From Parelaphostrongylus tenuis (lineage: Eukaryota > Nematoda > Chromadorea > Rhabditida > Metastrongylidae): a stretch of 64,000 nt of DNA. Numbering within the stretch: the stretch's first letter is position 1; each line of letters opens with the position of its first letter. Positions 44,566 through 54,844 of this stretch are shown here, one piece after another. Below the pieces are notes generated by a model. That model searched no databases and was not told where the DNA came from. It saw only the letters and a program-made list of their open reading frames with translations. Position numbers and translations under genes: made by a program. Location: positions 124,001 to 188,000 of the forward strand of contig JAHQIW010003882.1 in the NCBI GenBank assembly GCA_019055375.1, read 5' to 3'.

Positions 44566-44972
44566 TAAAATGGTGAATATCAACAAAAATAAGCTCTTTC
44601 GCATCGGAAAGAAGCTTAGCATCTTGCAACTAAAACTCACGGCTCCTACGTCTCCTTGTCGATCATGCAGCAGATGATGTCAACTATTCCTCTTAATGTC
44701 CACTTTCAAGAAACGTATCTTTGTCAAATGTGACAAAATTTATCAAAGCGCAGTGTTACTTGAATAGCGCTAAGAATCCAAAAATGGACCGAAAAATCGG
44801 GTGCGTCACTATCACGCGAAACATGCACCTTTTCTCCGTTTTATCTTCTGACTTGATCTGAAAAGATGCTATAAAAGGTGATTAATAATTCACCGATTCA
44901 CACGAAAAGTCTGACAAAGCGTACGTCCAGGCTCTGAAGAAGGAGAAATCGTCGAATCATTAGCCATCAAGT

Positions 44973-45011
44973 TACTACTACTATTACTACTACTACTACT
45001 ACTGCTACTAC
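44973..45011 (+). repeat. (ACT)n microsatellite
   Basis: About 13 ACT triplets with two interruptions (ATT and GCT). The purest trinucleotide microsatellite in the window. Confidence 0.9.
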
Positions 45012-45199
45012 CGTCATCAACATCGCTTTGCTAAGCACATCTTTAGGGCTCACGTATACCAGTCACGTTGAGGAAGTATATGGAAGGTCGGTCCTCTGAA
45101 TTATTGGTTAGCTCCCTTTTTTTCCTAATTAAACGCTCATGTTCTCATATCTTGTATTTCTTCTAGTCTTACCTCTCTGAAAGATCTCAATGAAGCATC

Positions 45200-45305
45200 T
45201 CCAAACTTCTGCGTTTATAATAAGTATGTGTGAGACCCAGTGATGTAGAGTGATTTGAATCTTACCACCGCTAAAGCGGTTAAATAGGATAATTCCGTTC
45301 AATCT
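45200..45305 (+). mobile_element. SINE2 tail fragment
   Basis: Only the core end and tail are present: 'cagtgatgtagagtgatttg' then the hairpin ACCGC-taaa-GCGGT and 'taaataggataattcc', nearly the same as the tail of the copy at 45431-45590 about 290 bases downstream. Confidence 0.65.
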
Positions 45306-45430
45306 TCTATACCCATACCTGTCAGCGTGACAGGGTTAAATGTCGATATCGACTATCCGGGCTAAGTTGTTGACGGCTGGCAGCTGACAGACGAATGCGC
45401 TGTAGCGCAGAAAGAATGGTGTGCAAAATG

Positions 45431-45590
45431 GGTGTCAGTAGTGCAACGGGTTATAGCACACGCTCCCGGATAGAGTGAGATGTGGGTTCAAGTCCTAGCT
45501 AACGAGGAAGTTTTGCACATCACTTTACATCTCTGGGTATATTGATGAAATCTGACCGCCGCTAAAGCGGTCAAATAAAATAATTCCTTA
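45431..45590 (+). mobile_element. SINE2 copy
   Basis: tRNA-like head with A-box-like 'agtgcaacgggttatagcac' and B-box-like GTGGGTTCAAGTCCTAGC, core 'tttgcacatcactttacatc', hairpin CCGC-taaa-GCGG, and tail 'tcaaataaaataattcc'. With the tail fragment upstream it forms a partial tandem pair. Confidence 0.75.
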
Positions 45591-46654
45591 TGTACGAGAC
45601 CTTTTGGACTGCCACCTCTGTGCGGTAAATGCCAACTTTCACCAATAACACTGAGAGTCATTCTAGTGAGCTCAATTTATTAAATACATGGTTCGATGCG
45701 AATTATTTTTATAGCTATTTTATGCAGAGACAAGTCCATGAACGGGGGTTGCCGAAGATTATGTGCGATAAAGTACAATCGTAGTTCTGTATATTATATG
45801 CTATTGTGACAAACTGTTATGAATTGTATGCAGGAGGGATCGATTCGCTGCAGACTATTTAAAGAATAGATGTTGGACGAAGAGATACGCTCAAAAAAGT
45901 ACTCAAAATAGAAGTTTGTCGTGTATCCAATGTGAAGACTTTAGAATTCTGCTCAGTCGCCTCCTGGGAAATAGTGGTGAATGGGAACTCGATGACGAAA
46001 CCGATAACATAGTGGAGAAACAATCCACTTGTCACAGATTTAGGCTACAAGTTGATTGTCGAGCAGTCAAATATCTTTGACAAGCAAAACAATGCTGAGT
46101 GGGAGAAAAGTGCAGTTGAAGAGATACAATACTTTATTATTTAGCAGAAGCACAAATTATCCAGGGTAAAAATGTTAAATTATGCCAATTTTTAGAGTAA
46201 ATTCTTATTGCTCGGTGTTGGTTGTATAAGTTGTCGATTGATGAATAAATATTTCGAGAGTGAAAGTCTACAGCTTCAGAATTGTGTAAGATATAAGGCT
46301 GAAATAGGCATTTTCTCCGAGTACACTACACGGTGATGACTGCACGCTCTTTACACGCTTTTTTCCGGCTACACGATAGAAATACCTTAGTATAAGCTTT
46401 TCTAAAACTCCTACGCTGTGGAGCATTGTGTTTGCCAGTTACACTCTCGTAAACAAGCAATGGAAATGTGCAGTAAGGGTTGAAAGTATGTTTAATTCTG
46501 GAGAGGTGACGTTTTTTCTGTTCAAAATGAAAATTTTGAAAGATATAGGTGTTTTTATCCTTTTTTGTAGGTGTTCTTCGTACCAAAGGAAAGCCTCTAT
46601 GTAAGTCTTTTGGGTGATATTTGCTTCTATTTATGTTTTATCTGGCGAAAAAGT
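45591..46654. other. No supported gene
   Basis: No recognised coding motif; a 46326-46586 minus-strand open segment (86 aa) is Arg/Lys/Ser-rich and unremarkable. Confidence 0.45.
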
Positions 46655-47462
46655 CAAGCACACAAGAGTGCAGAACACATATGCACTCCGATAGCGAAAC
46701 ATAATTTCTCTTCGTTGCTACAATGCATCAAAACTTTTCAGCAAATTCTTGACATGCTTGACGACGGTTCATCTTCCAAAGCAGCAATCTAGTCTTCGTT
46801 CTTCAACCTTGCTGGACATCCTGAGCAAGGCTTGTCTTCGGGGTCAAAATCTCCGCTATCAAAACGTTGAAGCCATCGTCCAGCAGCAGATTTGCTTTTT
46901 GAGCATTCCCCTTCAAATTCGTTGATTTCATCGAGTGCAGCTCGCTGTGGAAGACCCTTTTTCAATAAAGACGCAATAAAACACGAACTTTTAGAACCGA
47001 CTATCTACTGACCTCGGCATGGTTTGAGTAAATGATTAGTTTCTTCCTTTAAGCCGTTCCGAGGTGTTAGTGATTTATTTATCAAATATTAGCGAAACAA
47101 TACAACAATACAATTAGAAATGCAGCATGAATATTACAATAATTGTGGTGGCTAACGTTTCGGCGGGTCGCCTTCCTCAGAGCCGTTTTAATGTTTTAGG
47201 TCAATTAATTATTCATTCAAGACCAGTCGCTTAGAGTCAGTGCATTAACGGGCTGTAGTCAATCAGGGTCTGAAAACGCGAACTTCGACTCTATTGCTGG
47301 GACATGGCGGAGGATTATAGCAAAGTGAAAATAGAACGAATATTATCTAGGCCTTCAGTGGGAAAATCCCACATAAGAAACTATATTATTTCCATGATAT
47401 CCATGTGAGTTTTCTCATACCTATTGAATTGCCCCAGAACTTCCTTTCCAACGGTGGTAAAA
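46655..47462 (-). pseudogene. Mariner remnant E (N-terminal half), interrupted
   Basis: On the minus strand, from about 46985 to 46795, one frame reads CFIASLLKKGLPQRAALDEI, then NEFEGECSKSKSAAGRWLQR, then FDSGDFDPEDKPCSGCPARL, then KNED and a stop. This is the helix-turn-helix N-terminus of a mariner transposase ('F.SGDF..ED.P.SGRP'). An ATG lies near 47030 in another frame. The likely 5' end of the element (47340-47462, shared with remnant D) is separated from the coding part by about 300 bases (47041-47339) carrying an unrelated repeat motif, suggesting a nested insertion. The catalytic half is absent. Confidence 0.7.
47135..47225 (+). repeat. Short repeat motif shared with 50005-50085
   Basis: 'aacgtttcggcgggtcgcct' with 'tcctcagagccgttttaatgt' here parallels 'gacgtttcgacgacaccgcc' with 'ttcttcagagattggccgtac' at 50023. 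Probably two pieces of one short-element family; both lie next to runs of imperfect 'acaata'/'agcagtagt' triplets. Confidence 0.5.
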
Positions 47463-47589
47463 ACCTTTGTGGAGGCGGATGCGATATAATGAACCATATG
47501 AAAGCAGTTTTATGATCGGCACAGGAGACGAGTGCTATTATTCACTCACACTTCCATGCACCAGCAATCTTGATAAAAGGGCAGACGAC

Positions 47590-47862
47590 AAAGCTCTCGG
47601 CGTTGGTCAATCCCTGAGGGATGCGACATGCATTCGCCCGTGATTTTTAGCTTCGTTTGAAATGATTGAATGCATGTTAGGCCTTTACAATGACTTGCGG
47701 TAGCCAACCGATGTGTGAAAGTGCTGCTTCTCTTCTCAGACAAGTATGGTATCAATTTTACCAACTCCGGAGAAATGGAAGGCTTGTTGAACCATGAACG
47801 CAAGATCGAACTATCGACCTTGTGTGAGACGCAGAACACTATCCACTGCACCACATGCGCAA
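47590..47862 (-). mobile_element. SINE1 copy, slightly shortened
   Basis: The tail at left ('aaagctctcggcgttggtca'), core ('gaaatggaaggcttgttgaacc') and tRNA-like head at right ('tatccactgcaccacatgcgc') are present; the middle has lost some tens of bases. No clear target duplication. Confidence 0.75.
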
Positions 47863-48740
47863 TTTCGTTAATGCACAATTCTATGTAAAATGTTTTACGT
47901 CAATCCTAGGCCTACTGTCAGAAAATTCAACGTGACGACTCAATGACTCATTCGTCGTCCAGTATGAAACTCTTATGCGTCTATGGCACGACCCGTGTTC
48001 CGTTGGATTCCCTACCGTAGTTGAAACTTAATCAGCTTCTAAGTTATGTAAATTACAAAAAGGTTTTTATTATTAATTCAGAAGTAAAACAGTGAAGTCA
48101 CAAGCCACTGGCGCCGAGAATTACGAAAAGTGCTAGAAAGCTCGGTTCCGTAGACGTCAGGAAAATGGTTTCTTTCTTCCAACCTAGAAAATTTGGACAG
48201 TCTTTGTAACGCCAATCTTCAGGCTTTTTATGGAACCATAGATCACATCGCACTCAATATCATTGTTTCATAACAGTCATATAGCAAGAAAACTAATCAC
48301 CGATTGACCGATGAAAATTTCACTAGCGAGAAAGCCACGTCACTAGAAAGAATTGATGGCAAAGAATCTGTTTACGCTCATCTGTTATACTTCCATCAAG
48401 CGAATCTCTACCACCTCACTTGATCATTTTCCCAGGTCAATATTCTTGCTTCCAAGGGACAAATATCATCAGTTTGTCACCAGTACACTGTCTGGGTAGG
48501 GATCAAGACGTATTCGGATCCTGTAGTGAGATAGTGGAAGTGATTCGCAACGGAAAGTCCTGTGAAAATGTCGAGGAGTATATCCTATAGCGAAAGTGAA
48601 TCGGAACTTCTGAGAAAAACCAAAAAGAATGTAGGCAATACCTCTAACTATCGTACATCATATCTCTTTTAAAAAATTAGTTCTTCGAGAAGAATAATCT
48701 CCTTCAAGCAAACAATCCAATGTAATGTCACCTCCTTGCA
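47863..48740. other. No supported gene
   Basis: Short broken frames only. Confidence 0.45.
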
Positions 48741-48983
48741 TTGGATGTGATCAGTGTAGTTTTTGTGTTAAGATACGGTCCAATGACAAGCTCGAAAAGT
48801 GCTAACGTGATCTCTAATAAGAAAGCATCAAGCTCAGAATGTTTTGTACGGAATCCTTTGTATCAATGGTGGCTAGAAAAGGGGAAGAAAAGGCCAGAAT
48901 CTACAAGTCATTTTTTGAATCACTTCAAGCTTACGCCTGCTACGCATAACTATTATCATAAAGAATTTCTGTCTCAAGAATAA
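48741..48983 (+). CDS. Hypothetical open segment, 80 codons
   Basis: Begins with a non-ATG codon and ends at TAA. The peptide is rich in Ser, Lys and aromatic residues (GPMTSSKSANVISNKKASSS, FVRNPLYQWWLEKGKKRPES, HFLNHFKLTPATHNYYHKEF) and looks more protein-like than typical chance frames here. No splice acceptor of quality was found upstream. Unknown family. Confidence 0.25.
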   Translation: MDVISVVFVLRYGPMTSSKSANVISNKKASSSECFVRNPLYQWWLEKGKKRPESTSHFLNHFKLTPATHNYYHKEFLSQE

Positions 48984-49060
48984 GAAAGAACCAACACTAG
49001 AGCTGGCTGAATGATGGCCTCATTTCTCTTGCTTATGTTACAAATCAGCTACGATCATAA

Positions 49061-49518
49061 TTGAAGGGTATACGAAATATTGAAAAACATAGAATTGAGC
49101 TTACGTTCCAATCATACAGGGGGCGCGTGTTACCACAACACCGTCGTATCACCGCTTTCCTACCATATTTCTCCAATAAAAACTATCGTAGTTGTCAGCA
49201 ATCAGCCTTTAGTGGGTTTGACCTGGTGAGCACATATCGATCACAACCATTATGCTGCAAGCTATTTGAATTGCACACTTACATAATTTTTAAATACTTA
49301 TCCGATAGATGGAATGGGATGAAGACACGATCTCATTCGCTGGACAAAAATTTTTCATAAGAGTGTTAGTAATCATTCAAAAGCCTAAATCTCTGGCTAG
49401 AGCGCTACGTGGTCGCCTTTCTAAAACACTCATGCTGAAGATGGAGTTTACAAAACTCATCGCCAAAATACGAAATCGAAACGAGATGAACAGTAGAATG
49501 AACTCCGATAGGATGTAA
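49061..49518 (+). pseudogene. Possible decayed coding element overlapping a dispersed repeat
   Basis: Two overlapping open frames (49061-49360 and 49309-49518) follow one another with a frame change. The first reads IEKHRIELTFQSYRGRVLPQ and onward; the second reads MEWDEDTISFAGQKFFIRVL and ends in a basic stretch (KLIAKIRNRNEMNSRMNSDR). The first half is shared with 5783-5955. This could be a transposon protein remnant, but the family is not recognised. Confidence 0.3.
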
Positions 49519-51842
49519 GCGTCTCCAGAAAACCCACTCAAAAAAAGGCAGGAGAAGATGTTTTTGATTCCAGTCAACCAAAAACCACCGGAATCAGCTA
49601 TTATTCCTCGGATTCAAATCTAGTCGTAAAAATATTTATTATGGGCATTTAAGAATAACAATTTGCATGGAACTAAAAAAATGAAGAATGAGGTGCTTCT
49701 AGCACAATTTCTGACGACAGTCCATTTGACTGCTCATATATCAAAACGTAAATGCCGTGAGAACAGAAGAGTGAGTGACAGAAAGTAATTACTCTAGGTC
49801 CAACAGCACTATAACGCATATAATTCCTTCACTAAAAGGGACTAGCTGTGCATAAGTGGCTGTTTGATTCCGCACTGTGGTCTATCATTCCTCCTGGATC
49901 GACAGGATACTACGGCTTGCTTGAGAAGATAGAAGTATTGATTTAATATATAGATTCTCAAGGACTTATTCTGCATAGCCGCGAGGTTAGTAATTAGCAG
50001 CAGTAGTAACAGAGGTACGAGACGTTTCGACGACACCGCCTTCTTCAGAGATTGGCCGTACGTTTTACGTTAATTATATCGATAATCCATTGAATTATAC
50101 GGATCTCTTCTTGCCCGTGTAGGTCGTTGTATAGGCCAAACATGAATGGTCACCTTCTGTTAATTACTCTGTGTAGTCTGAATTCATAACGGAAAGAAAG
50201 ATTCTTAAAATATTGATAGATACCGAATCATTCACCGTTTATTTTCTATGCACCAGAATACAACATTATGCAAACATAATATCACAAAAAAAACCATTTG
50301 AAAAGCGCTTTTCTTCGACATGATTCTTCATGAGATTTTTTCTTTCATAGTTAAAGTTATCGGACAATGCAAATGTATAAATTATGAAAGAAATATGCAC
50401 AGACGTCTATAATGTGAGAAATCTCGAGCTGGTTAGAATTCTAGGCTACACTCCATGTACAGGGTTTGTGCCCAGGTCATCGAAAACCTATAGCCAGGTG
50501 AAATGGAGGTAGTGAGAAGGGGTTCGGTTCTACATCTATAAGGGAATACTCAAGAAACCACAAGCTCGTGTTCTTAGCGACAACGGTACAGTATGGAAAA
50601 TCACCCGTGGGTGCTCTCCGAACGAAAGCAATAGAAATAAGGTACCACATCAAATGTTGGTGTACATCGTCCAACCTTAGAGAAAAGAACAGCGCGATAG
50701 CTCTGAGTGGCTAATGAATGCAACAAATGAAGACCACCTTGCTTCTGCCATTGTAAGTCACATGATGCTCAATGAGAGTTGAGGCATGTGATACAACAAC
50801 TGAGTTGATAAGATGAGTAGATAATGATTCCCAAGAAAACTGAACAAACAAGTCAAATTAGATATGTACAAGCATATTACAAGCATATCACAAGCATCAA
50901 ACCGATTGTAGACTATAAAATATATATCAAACTTTGAAAAGGTTCAGAACAGAGAGTTCTAAAATTATTTGAAAATCTGAGAAATTCACAAAGAAACGTG
51001 TTGCTAAAGCCTCGATAATAAGATTTTCCTCGATATACAATATGTCGACACCATAAAAACAGGAGATGGAAAGTACAGTAGATGTAAGATCTGACTAGTA
51101 ATTGGAGAAGACGTGTTAGGTACAGAACATTAGAAAGATACGATATGAGAACAGCATAACAAACAGCTCTGCTTTCATTTTGAAACCATACCATCTAGTA
51201 CTTTCGGTATCATTTCAAGAGCGTTTATATTAATATTTCACTAGTTTACCGGGAAGTAGATGGGGTTAAGCGACCAAAAAGAGTATGAAGCTAAAACAAC
51301 ATGGAAACTGCGGTCCTGAATATACGGGTCGAGGAACTCCACACTTTGAACCAACTGGAATCTCCCAACCCTATCACCACTTTCTCAAGGGTTTGTTTAT
51401 TCTCACTTCATGTATATATATTGCAGGTTGGAGTCGCTATACCCAGGGCAGATCTTAGTTGATGCTCTCGTTCAATCAATGACTAATTAATTTAATCTTT
51501 CCATATGCTAATTCGTTTTGGCATGAGTACATACAGTCTAACTTCTAAATCAGTCTACTCCAAAGTAAAACATATGAAACAATCAGCAAGAGTAAAGTAG
51601 AACTTTACAAAACTCATTGTAAATCGCTGATTAAAAAGCTCCTCGGATATTTCTCCTTTAGTTGTTTCCACTGAACAATAACACCATCTGCCAATCCAAG
51701 AAAATATATAATAGAACCTGAACAACAGTACTATATACCATTAAAACACAATGTCCTTAGACAACACACAATGTGAATGAATTACGTCGTTCCAAATTTA
51801 GCAAAAGATCGATAAACACCGAATTTATTAACCAGAAGTGAA
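49519..51842. other. 2.3 kb without supported gene
   Basis: Contains the short motif 'gacgtttcgacgacaccgcc' near 50023 shared with 47.15 kb. A 93-aa hydrophobic minus-strand frame (50913-51194) and a 65-aa one (50477-50674) have no recognised family. Confidence 0.45.
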
Positions 51843-52305
51843 TAAAACTGCTGATTTTGGTATCATTCGATTGCGTATTTTCTCGTGAACAATTCAGTAT
51901 ACAATTCACCTATACTTGCTCTAAGATGGAGCTGTATTGGAACAAACCCACTTGCTACTCATGCACTGATAGCGCGTAGGGGAAAATGCTAGTGAAGCGG
52001 CGCGCAGGGTTGATGGGGCTTCCTGCAAAAGGTCCGAGCGCGACTGATCCTCCAGACTGTTCTCTCCAACCTTGAACTTTGCGAATCACTCCTAACCGTC
52101 CTTTCTGCAACCAAGTCATCGTTTCAAACTCCATTAACCTTGCGCGCCACTTCACTAGCATTTTCCTTTACGCGCCATTCGTGCGCGAGCAGCAAGCGAA
52201 ATTGTTCCCAAGATAGCTCCACCTCAAAGCAAGTATACCTAAGCTGTTTACCATAAGGTTCGCAAGAAAATGCGCAAATGAATGATACCAAAATCATGCA
52301 ACTTT
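51843..52305. mobile_element. Foldback element with ~170-bp inverted repeats
   Basis: The left arm (51853-52021) and the complement of the right arm (52126-52295) align along nearly their whole length. Both start 'gattttggtatcattc', later 'acttgct', 'gatggagct'/'ggtggagct', 'gcgcgta.aggggaaaatgc'/'gcgcgtaaaggaaaatgc' and 'tagtgaag.ggcgcgca'. About 105 bases separate the arms and include 'gactgatcctccagactgtt', shared with the half element at 34.6 kb. No transposase. A non-autonomous inverted-repeat transposon; arms have diverged, so it is old. Confidence 0.8.
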
Positions 52306-52510
52306 GATCACTATTAGTTGATGAATTTGCTGCATATTGCTCTAGTGCCGGAAATCATTAAACGATCTGATTTGAAAGAACGTTAACACTTTCAGTATCG
52401 CGTGTCCCACATATGAAAAAGTGACTTCCTAGCTGCGTCTCGGCCTACGAGGACCTACTGAAACGGGTGCGCTCTCTGACGTCGATTTGGATCTTATTTG
52501 ATGAACTTGT
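52306..52510. other. Spacer
   Basis: No feature recognised. Confidence 0.4.
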
Positions 52511-52624
52511 TCAATATATACCTAAGAGAACTGAGTGGTGAGCAAAAATGCGGCCTTAGACGGGAATCGAACCCGCGTTTCTCCATACCGGGGACGCGTG
52601 CTGCTATCCCTACACCACCGGGGC
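52511..52624 (-). mobile_element. SINE2-related element with well-preserved tRNA-like head
   Basis: The minus strand from 52624 to 52550 folds partly as a tRNA: D stem GTGT/GCAC, T stem GCGGG/CCCGT with loop TTCGATT, and an acceptor stem of seven positions with two C-A mismatches. The anticodon stem is poor and position 33 is C, not T, so it is a tRNA pseudogene head and not a functional gene. It continues (52549-52511) into a SINE2-type core 'tttgctcaccactcagttct'. The tail hairpin is missing. Confidence 0.65.
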
Positions 52625-52764
52625 ATATTTGCGCTACCACTCATTCTTCAACATCTCTGTATTAGCTAGCAGCCACCAATCGTTAACAGATTTGGTCGGT
52701 TATGCGATTATAAACCCAGTTGAGCTGACAGCCATTGCAATCACTGATACTCGAAAATTCCAGT

Positions 52765-52834
52765 ATTTCACTGCGTTTTTCGCAGTGTTATGATGTTTCA
52801 TATAAACCTAGGAGAACTGAGTGATGAGAAACTT
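52765..52834 (-). mobile_element. SINE2-related tail fragment with perfect hairpin
   Basis: 52799-52830 repeats the core of the previous element ('aaacctaggagaactgagtg' against 'atacctaagagaactgagtg'). Downstream in the minus sense, 52769-52787 is a perfect 7-bp hairpin CACTGCG-ttttt-CGCAGTG at the position where other SINE2 copies have their tail hairpin. Confidence 0.6.
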
Positions 52835-52893
52835 GTTTGATTGGCCATAATTACCATTCTACTTGTTTGACTATTTCTATGGAAGGTACTTAC

Positions 52894-53220
52894 TTTGAGC
52901 AATGCATGTGGTATATTATGGGCACTTATACAGTGCAATACACCTGTTTCGGCCCTTCAGCCTCGTCATTTGCACGGTGCTTTATGGTTCAGTCAGTTCC
53001 TCGGGGATCTACCCCTTACATAGAGGAGTCGATGACCAACGTTTTACACGCGCCAATAAGTGAGCTAAGTAGGAACGTTGGTCGTCGACTCCTTTATGTA
53101 AGGGGTAGACCCCGAGGAACTGACCGAACCGTGGCACCGCACAAATGACGAGGCTGTAGGGCCGAAACACGTGTACTGCACTGTATAAGTGCCCATAACT
53201 TACCATATGCATGGCTCAAA
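52894..53220. mobile_element. Palindromic element with ~150-bp inverted repeats
   Basis: The left arm (52894-53044) and the complement of the right arm (53074-53220) agree at nearly all positions: 'tttgagc.atgcat.tggta', 'ttatgggcacttatacagtgca', 'gtttcggccct.cagcctcg', 'ggtcagttcctcgggg.tcta', 'cgaccaacgtt'. Only 29 bases separate the arms. Open frames on both strands here (103 and 67 aa) are mirror images caused by the palindrome. Ends read TTTGAGC/GCTCAAA. A solo arm lies at 38072-38223. Probably a hairpin-type MITE, younger than the 51.8-kb foldback. Confidence 0.85.
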
Positions 53221-53227
53221 AATATTT

Positions 53228-53292
53228 ATCAGGCATACTGAAATTCGAGCGTGGTCTCAAGGAACACTCGCAACGAAAGGCCTTTTAATAAC
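53228..53292 (+). repeat. Short dispersed repeat (pair with 5310-5372)
   Basis: 'actgaaattcgagcgtggtc' here against 'attgaaatttgagcgtggtc' at 5327, then 'aacactcg' in both. Confidence 0.5.
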
Positions 53293-53971
53293 ATCTACGA
53301 TTAGCTTAATAGCAGGATATAATTTACAATTACTCAACAAAAACATACAAAAACAATTCTAATGGTTCTACAAGTCAAACTTGCGCTATGGAACGTTGAT
53401 CGTTTTTGACAAAATTCGATTAATTTATTGTTCATCAGCAAGCATTGGAGTTTCTCTTACTACCAGCAGTCTTATAAGAGCTCTTCAGTGACATTCCTTT
53501 TTTTATTGATGATTTCTTTACTGAAAATAACATCCTATTATTATGAAAAGACTACGACATTGCCATTTGAGCGCGCCCCACCAACGGTCGACCGCGTCGC
53601 GCGCAAGGCTAATTATCAAAGCGGTACCAAAAAGGGCTGGGGCTGAGTCACGTTTTTATGCGGGTAGTGTCGTTTTCAGGTTATTCATGAAGTAAGCGAG
53701 GAAAAGAAAATTGAGCCATTCTTGCACTTGACGTTATTGAAAGGTGTCCAGAAGCTATCACGAGTCAAACACTTTCAAAGGATAAATCTCAGATTCTACA
53801 TATTCCATTTTACTCACTGAAATGCAAGAAAAATATTTTTGCTCGATTTGGTATAAAAACCCTTATGTTAATAACTCCGACTAAAAGTCACTTTATAAGC
53901 AGAACCAGAGCTCGAAATGGTACACTTCTTAATGAGCAAAAAAAAACAAAAACAAAAATAAGTAATAATCA
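53293..53971. other. No supported gene
   Basis: A 72-aa open segment (53428-53646) lacks motifs; a GC-rich patch 'gagcgcgccccaccaacggt' lies at about 53570. Confidence 0.45.
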
Positions 53972-53984
53972 TAAGATGTTGAAA

Positions 53985-54283
53985 GAGCGCATGTGGCGCA
54001 GTGGTTAGAGGTGCCCTGCGTCGCACACGAGATCAATGGTTCGATCTCGTGCTCATGGCTCACCAAGCCATCCATCCCTCCGGGGTCGGTAAATTGTTAC
54101 CAGACAGGTCTCAGACTTGTCTGGGAGGATAAGCAGCACTGACTCGGTTCAGCGGAGGCCTCCGCGAGTCATTGTAAAGGCCAGATATGCATTCAATCAC
54201 CTCAACGAAGTTAAAATTGAACTCGAATGCATGGCGCCTCCCTCAGGGATTGATCATCGCCGAGAGCTTTATCCTTTATCCTT
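53985..54283 (+). mobile_element. SINE1, intact copy with perfect 13-bp target duplication
   Basis: Reference copy of the family. The tRNA-derived head has A box TGGCGCAGTGGTTAGAGG at 53994 and B box GGTTCGATCTC near 54038, which are the internal RNA polymerase III promoter elements. A core of about 200 bases follows (including 'ccatccatccctccggggtc' and GAGTCATTGTAAAGGCCAGA). The end is 'gggattgatcatcgccgaga', then 'gctttatcctttatcctt', a short tail repeat. TAAGATGTTGAAA flanks it exactly at 53972-53984 and 54284-54296. A perfect duplication means a relatively recent insertion, presumably mobilised in trans by an RTE-type reverse transcriptase. Confidence 0.93.
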
Positions 54284-54296
54284 AAGATGTTGAAAT

Positions 54297-54764
54297 ACGA
54301 GCAAAACTTGAGACCCTGAGTTTGTTTTTCTTGTCTTATGGACCCGAACCGTCACTATGTCTTTCTTGAGCACAAAATTAGGCAGTAAACAAAGAAGAGT
54401 AGATGGTAGTTTTCTAGATGAGAGATACTACTTCAAAATCACGAGAAATACGGTACAACCAACCTGATAAGGACAAACTTTCGACCCGACAAATAGACTC
54501 CTCATAGATGATGACTGTGTCTCGTAAGCGAATCATATCGAAAAGTGCAGCGGCAAACACTACAGGAATGCAGCTACCGGGTCCATTCGTTATAAGGAGA
54601 TCAGGCCTAAAACATATATGAAAAAAATCTTCTTAAGGCGCTCTAGGAGCGCAGTTAAGAATACGTTTTTACCTTGGGCACCTATTATCGCGGGTCTCTT
54701 AAATCGCGCTGAACCCAGCGGTCTCAAAGTCACCTTGAAAGGGCGCGACTTTTGTTATTTATTC
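54297..54764. other. Last ordinary sequence before the AT block
   Basis: A 62-aa Arg-rich open segment starts at 54618 and runs into the G-rich tract; not credible as a gene. Confidence 0.4.
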
Positions 54765-54844
54765 AGAGGGGGAGAGAGGGAGGTGGGTGGTGGGATGGAG
54801 GTGTGAAGGGAGGGGTGGGAGTCAAGGGAGGGGGGGGGGGGGGG
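54765..54844 (+). repeat. Purine/G-rich tract ending in 15 G
   Basis: About 80 bases of almost pure G and A with many GGG runs ('gggggagagagggaggtggg' and onward), ending in an uninterrupted run of 15 G at 54830-54844. Enough G runs for several quadruplexes. It abuts the AT-only block without transition. Confidence 0.9.

Noticed and set aside
52550..52624. Functional tRNA gene on the minus strand
   Set aside because: Two mismatches in the acceptor stem, a poor anticodon stem, C instead of T at position 33, and continuation into a SINE-type core show a tRNA-derived pseudogene head.
52837..53212. Open frames of 103 and 67 codons on opposite strands
   Set aside because: They are mirror images produced by the palindromic element at 52894-53220.
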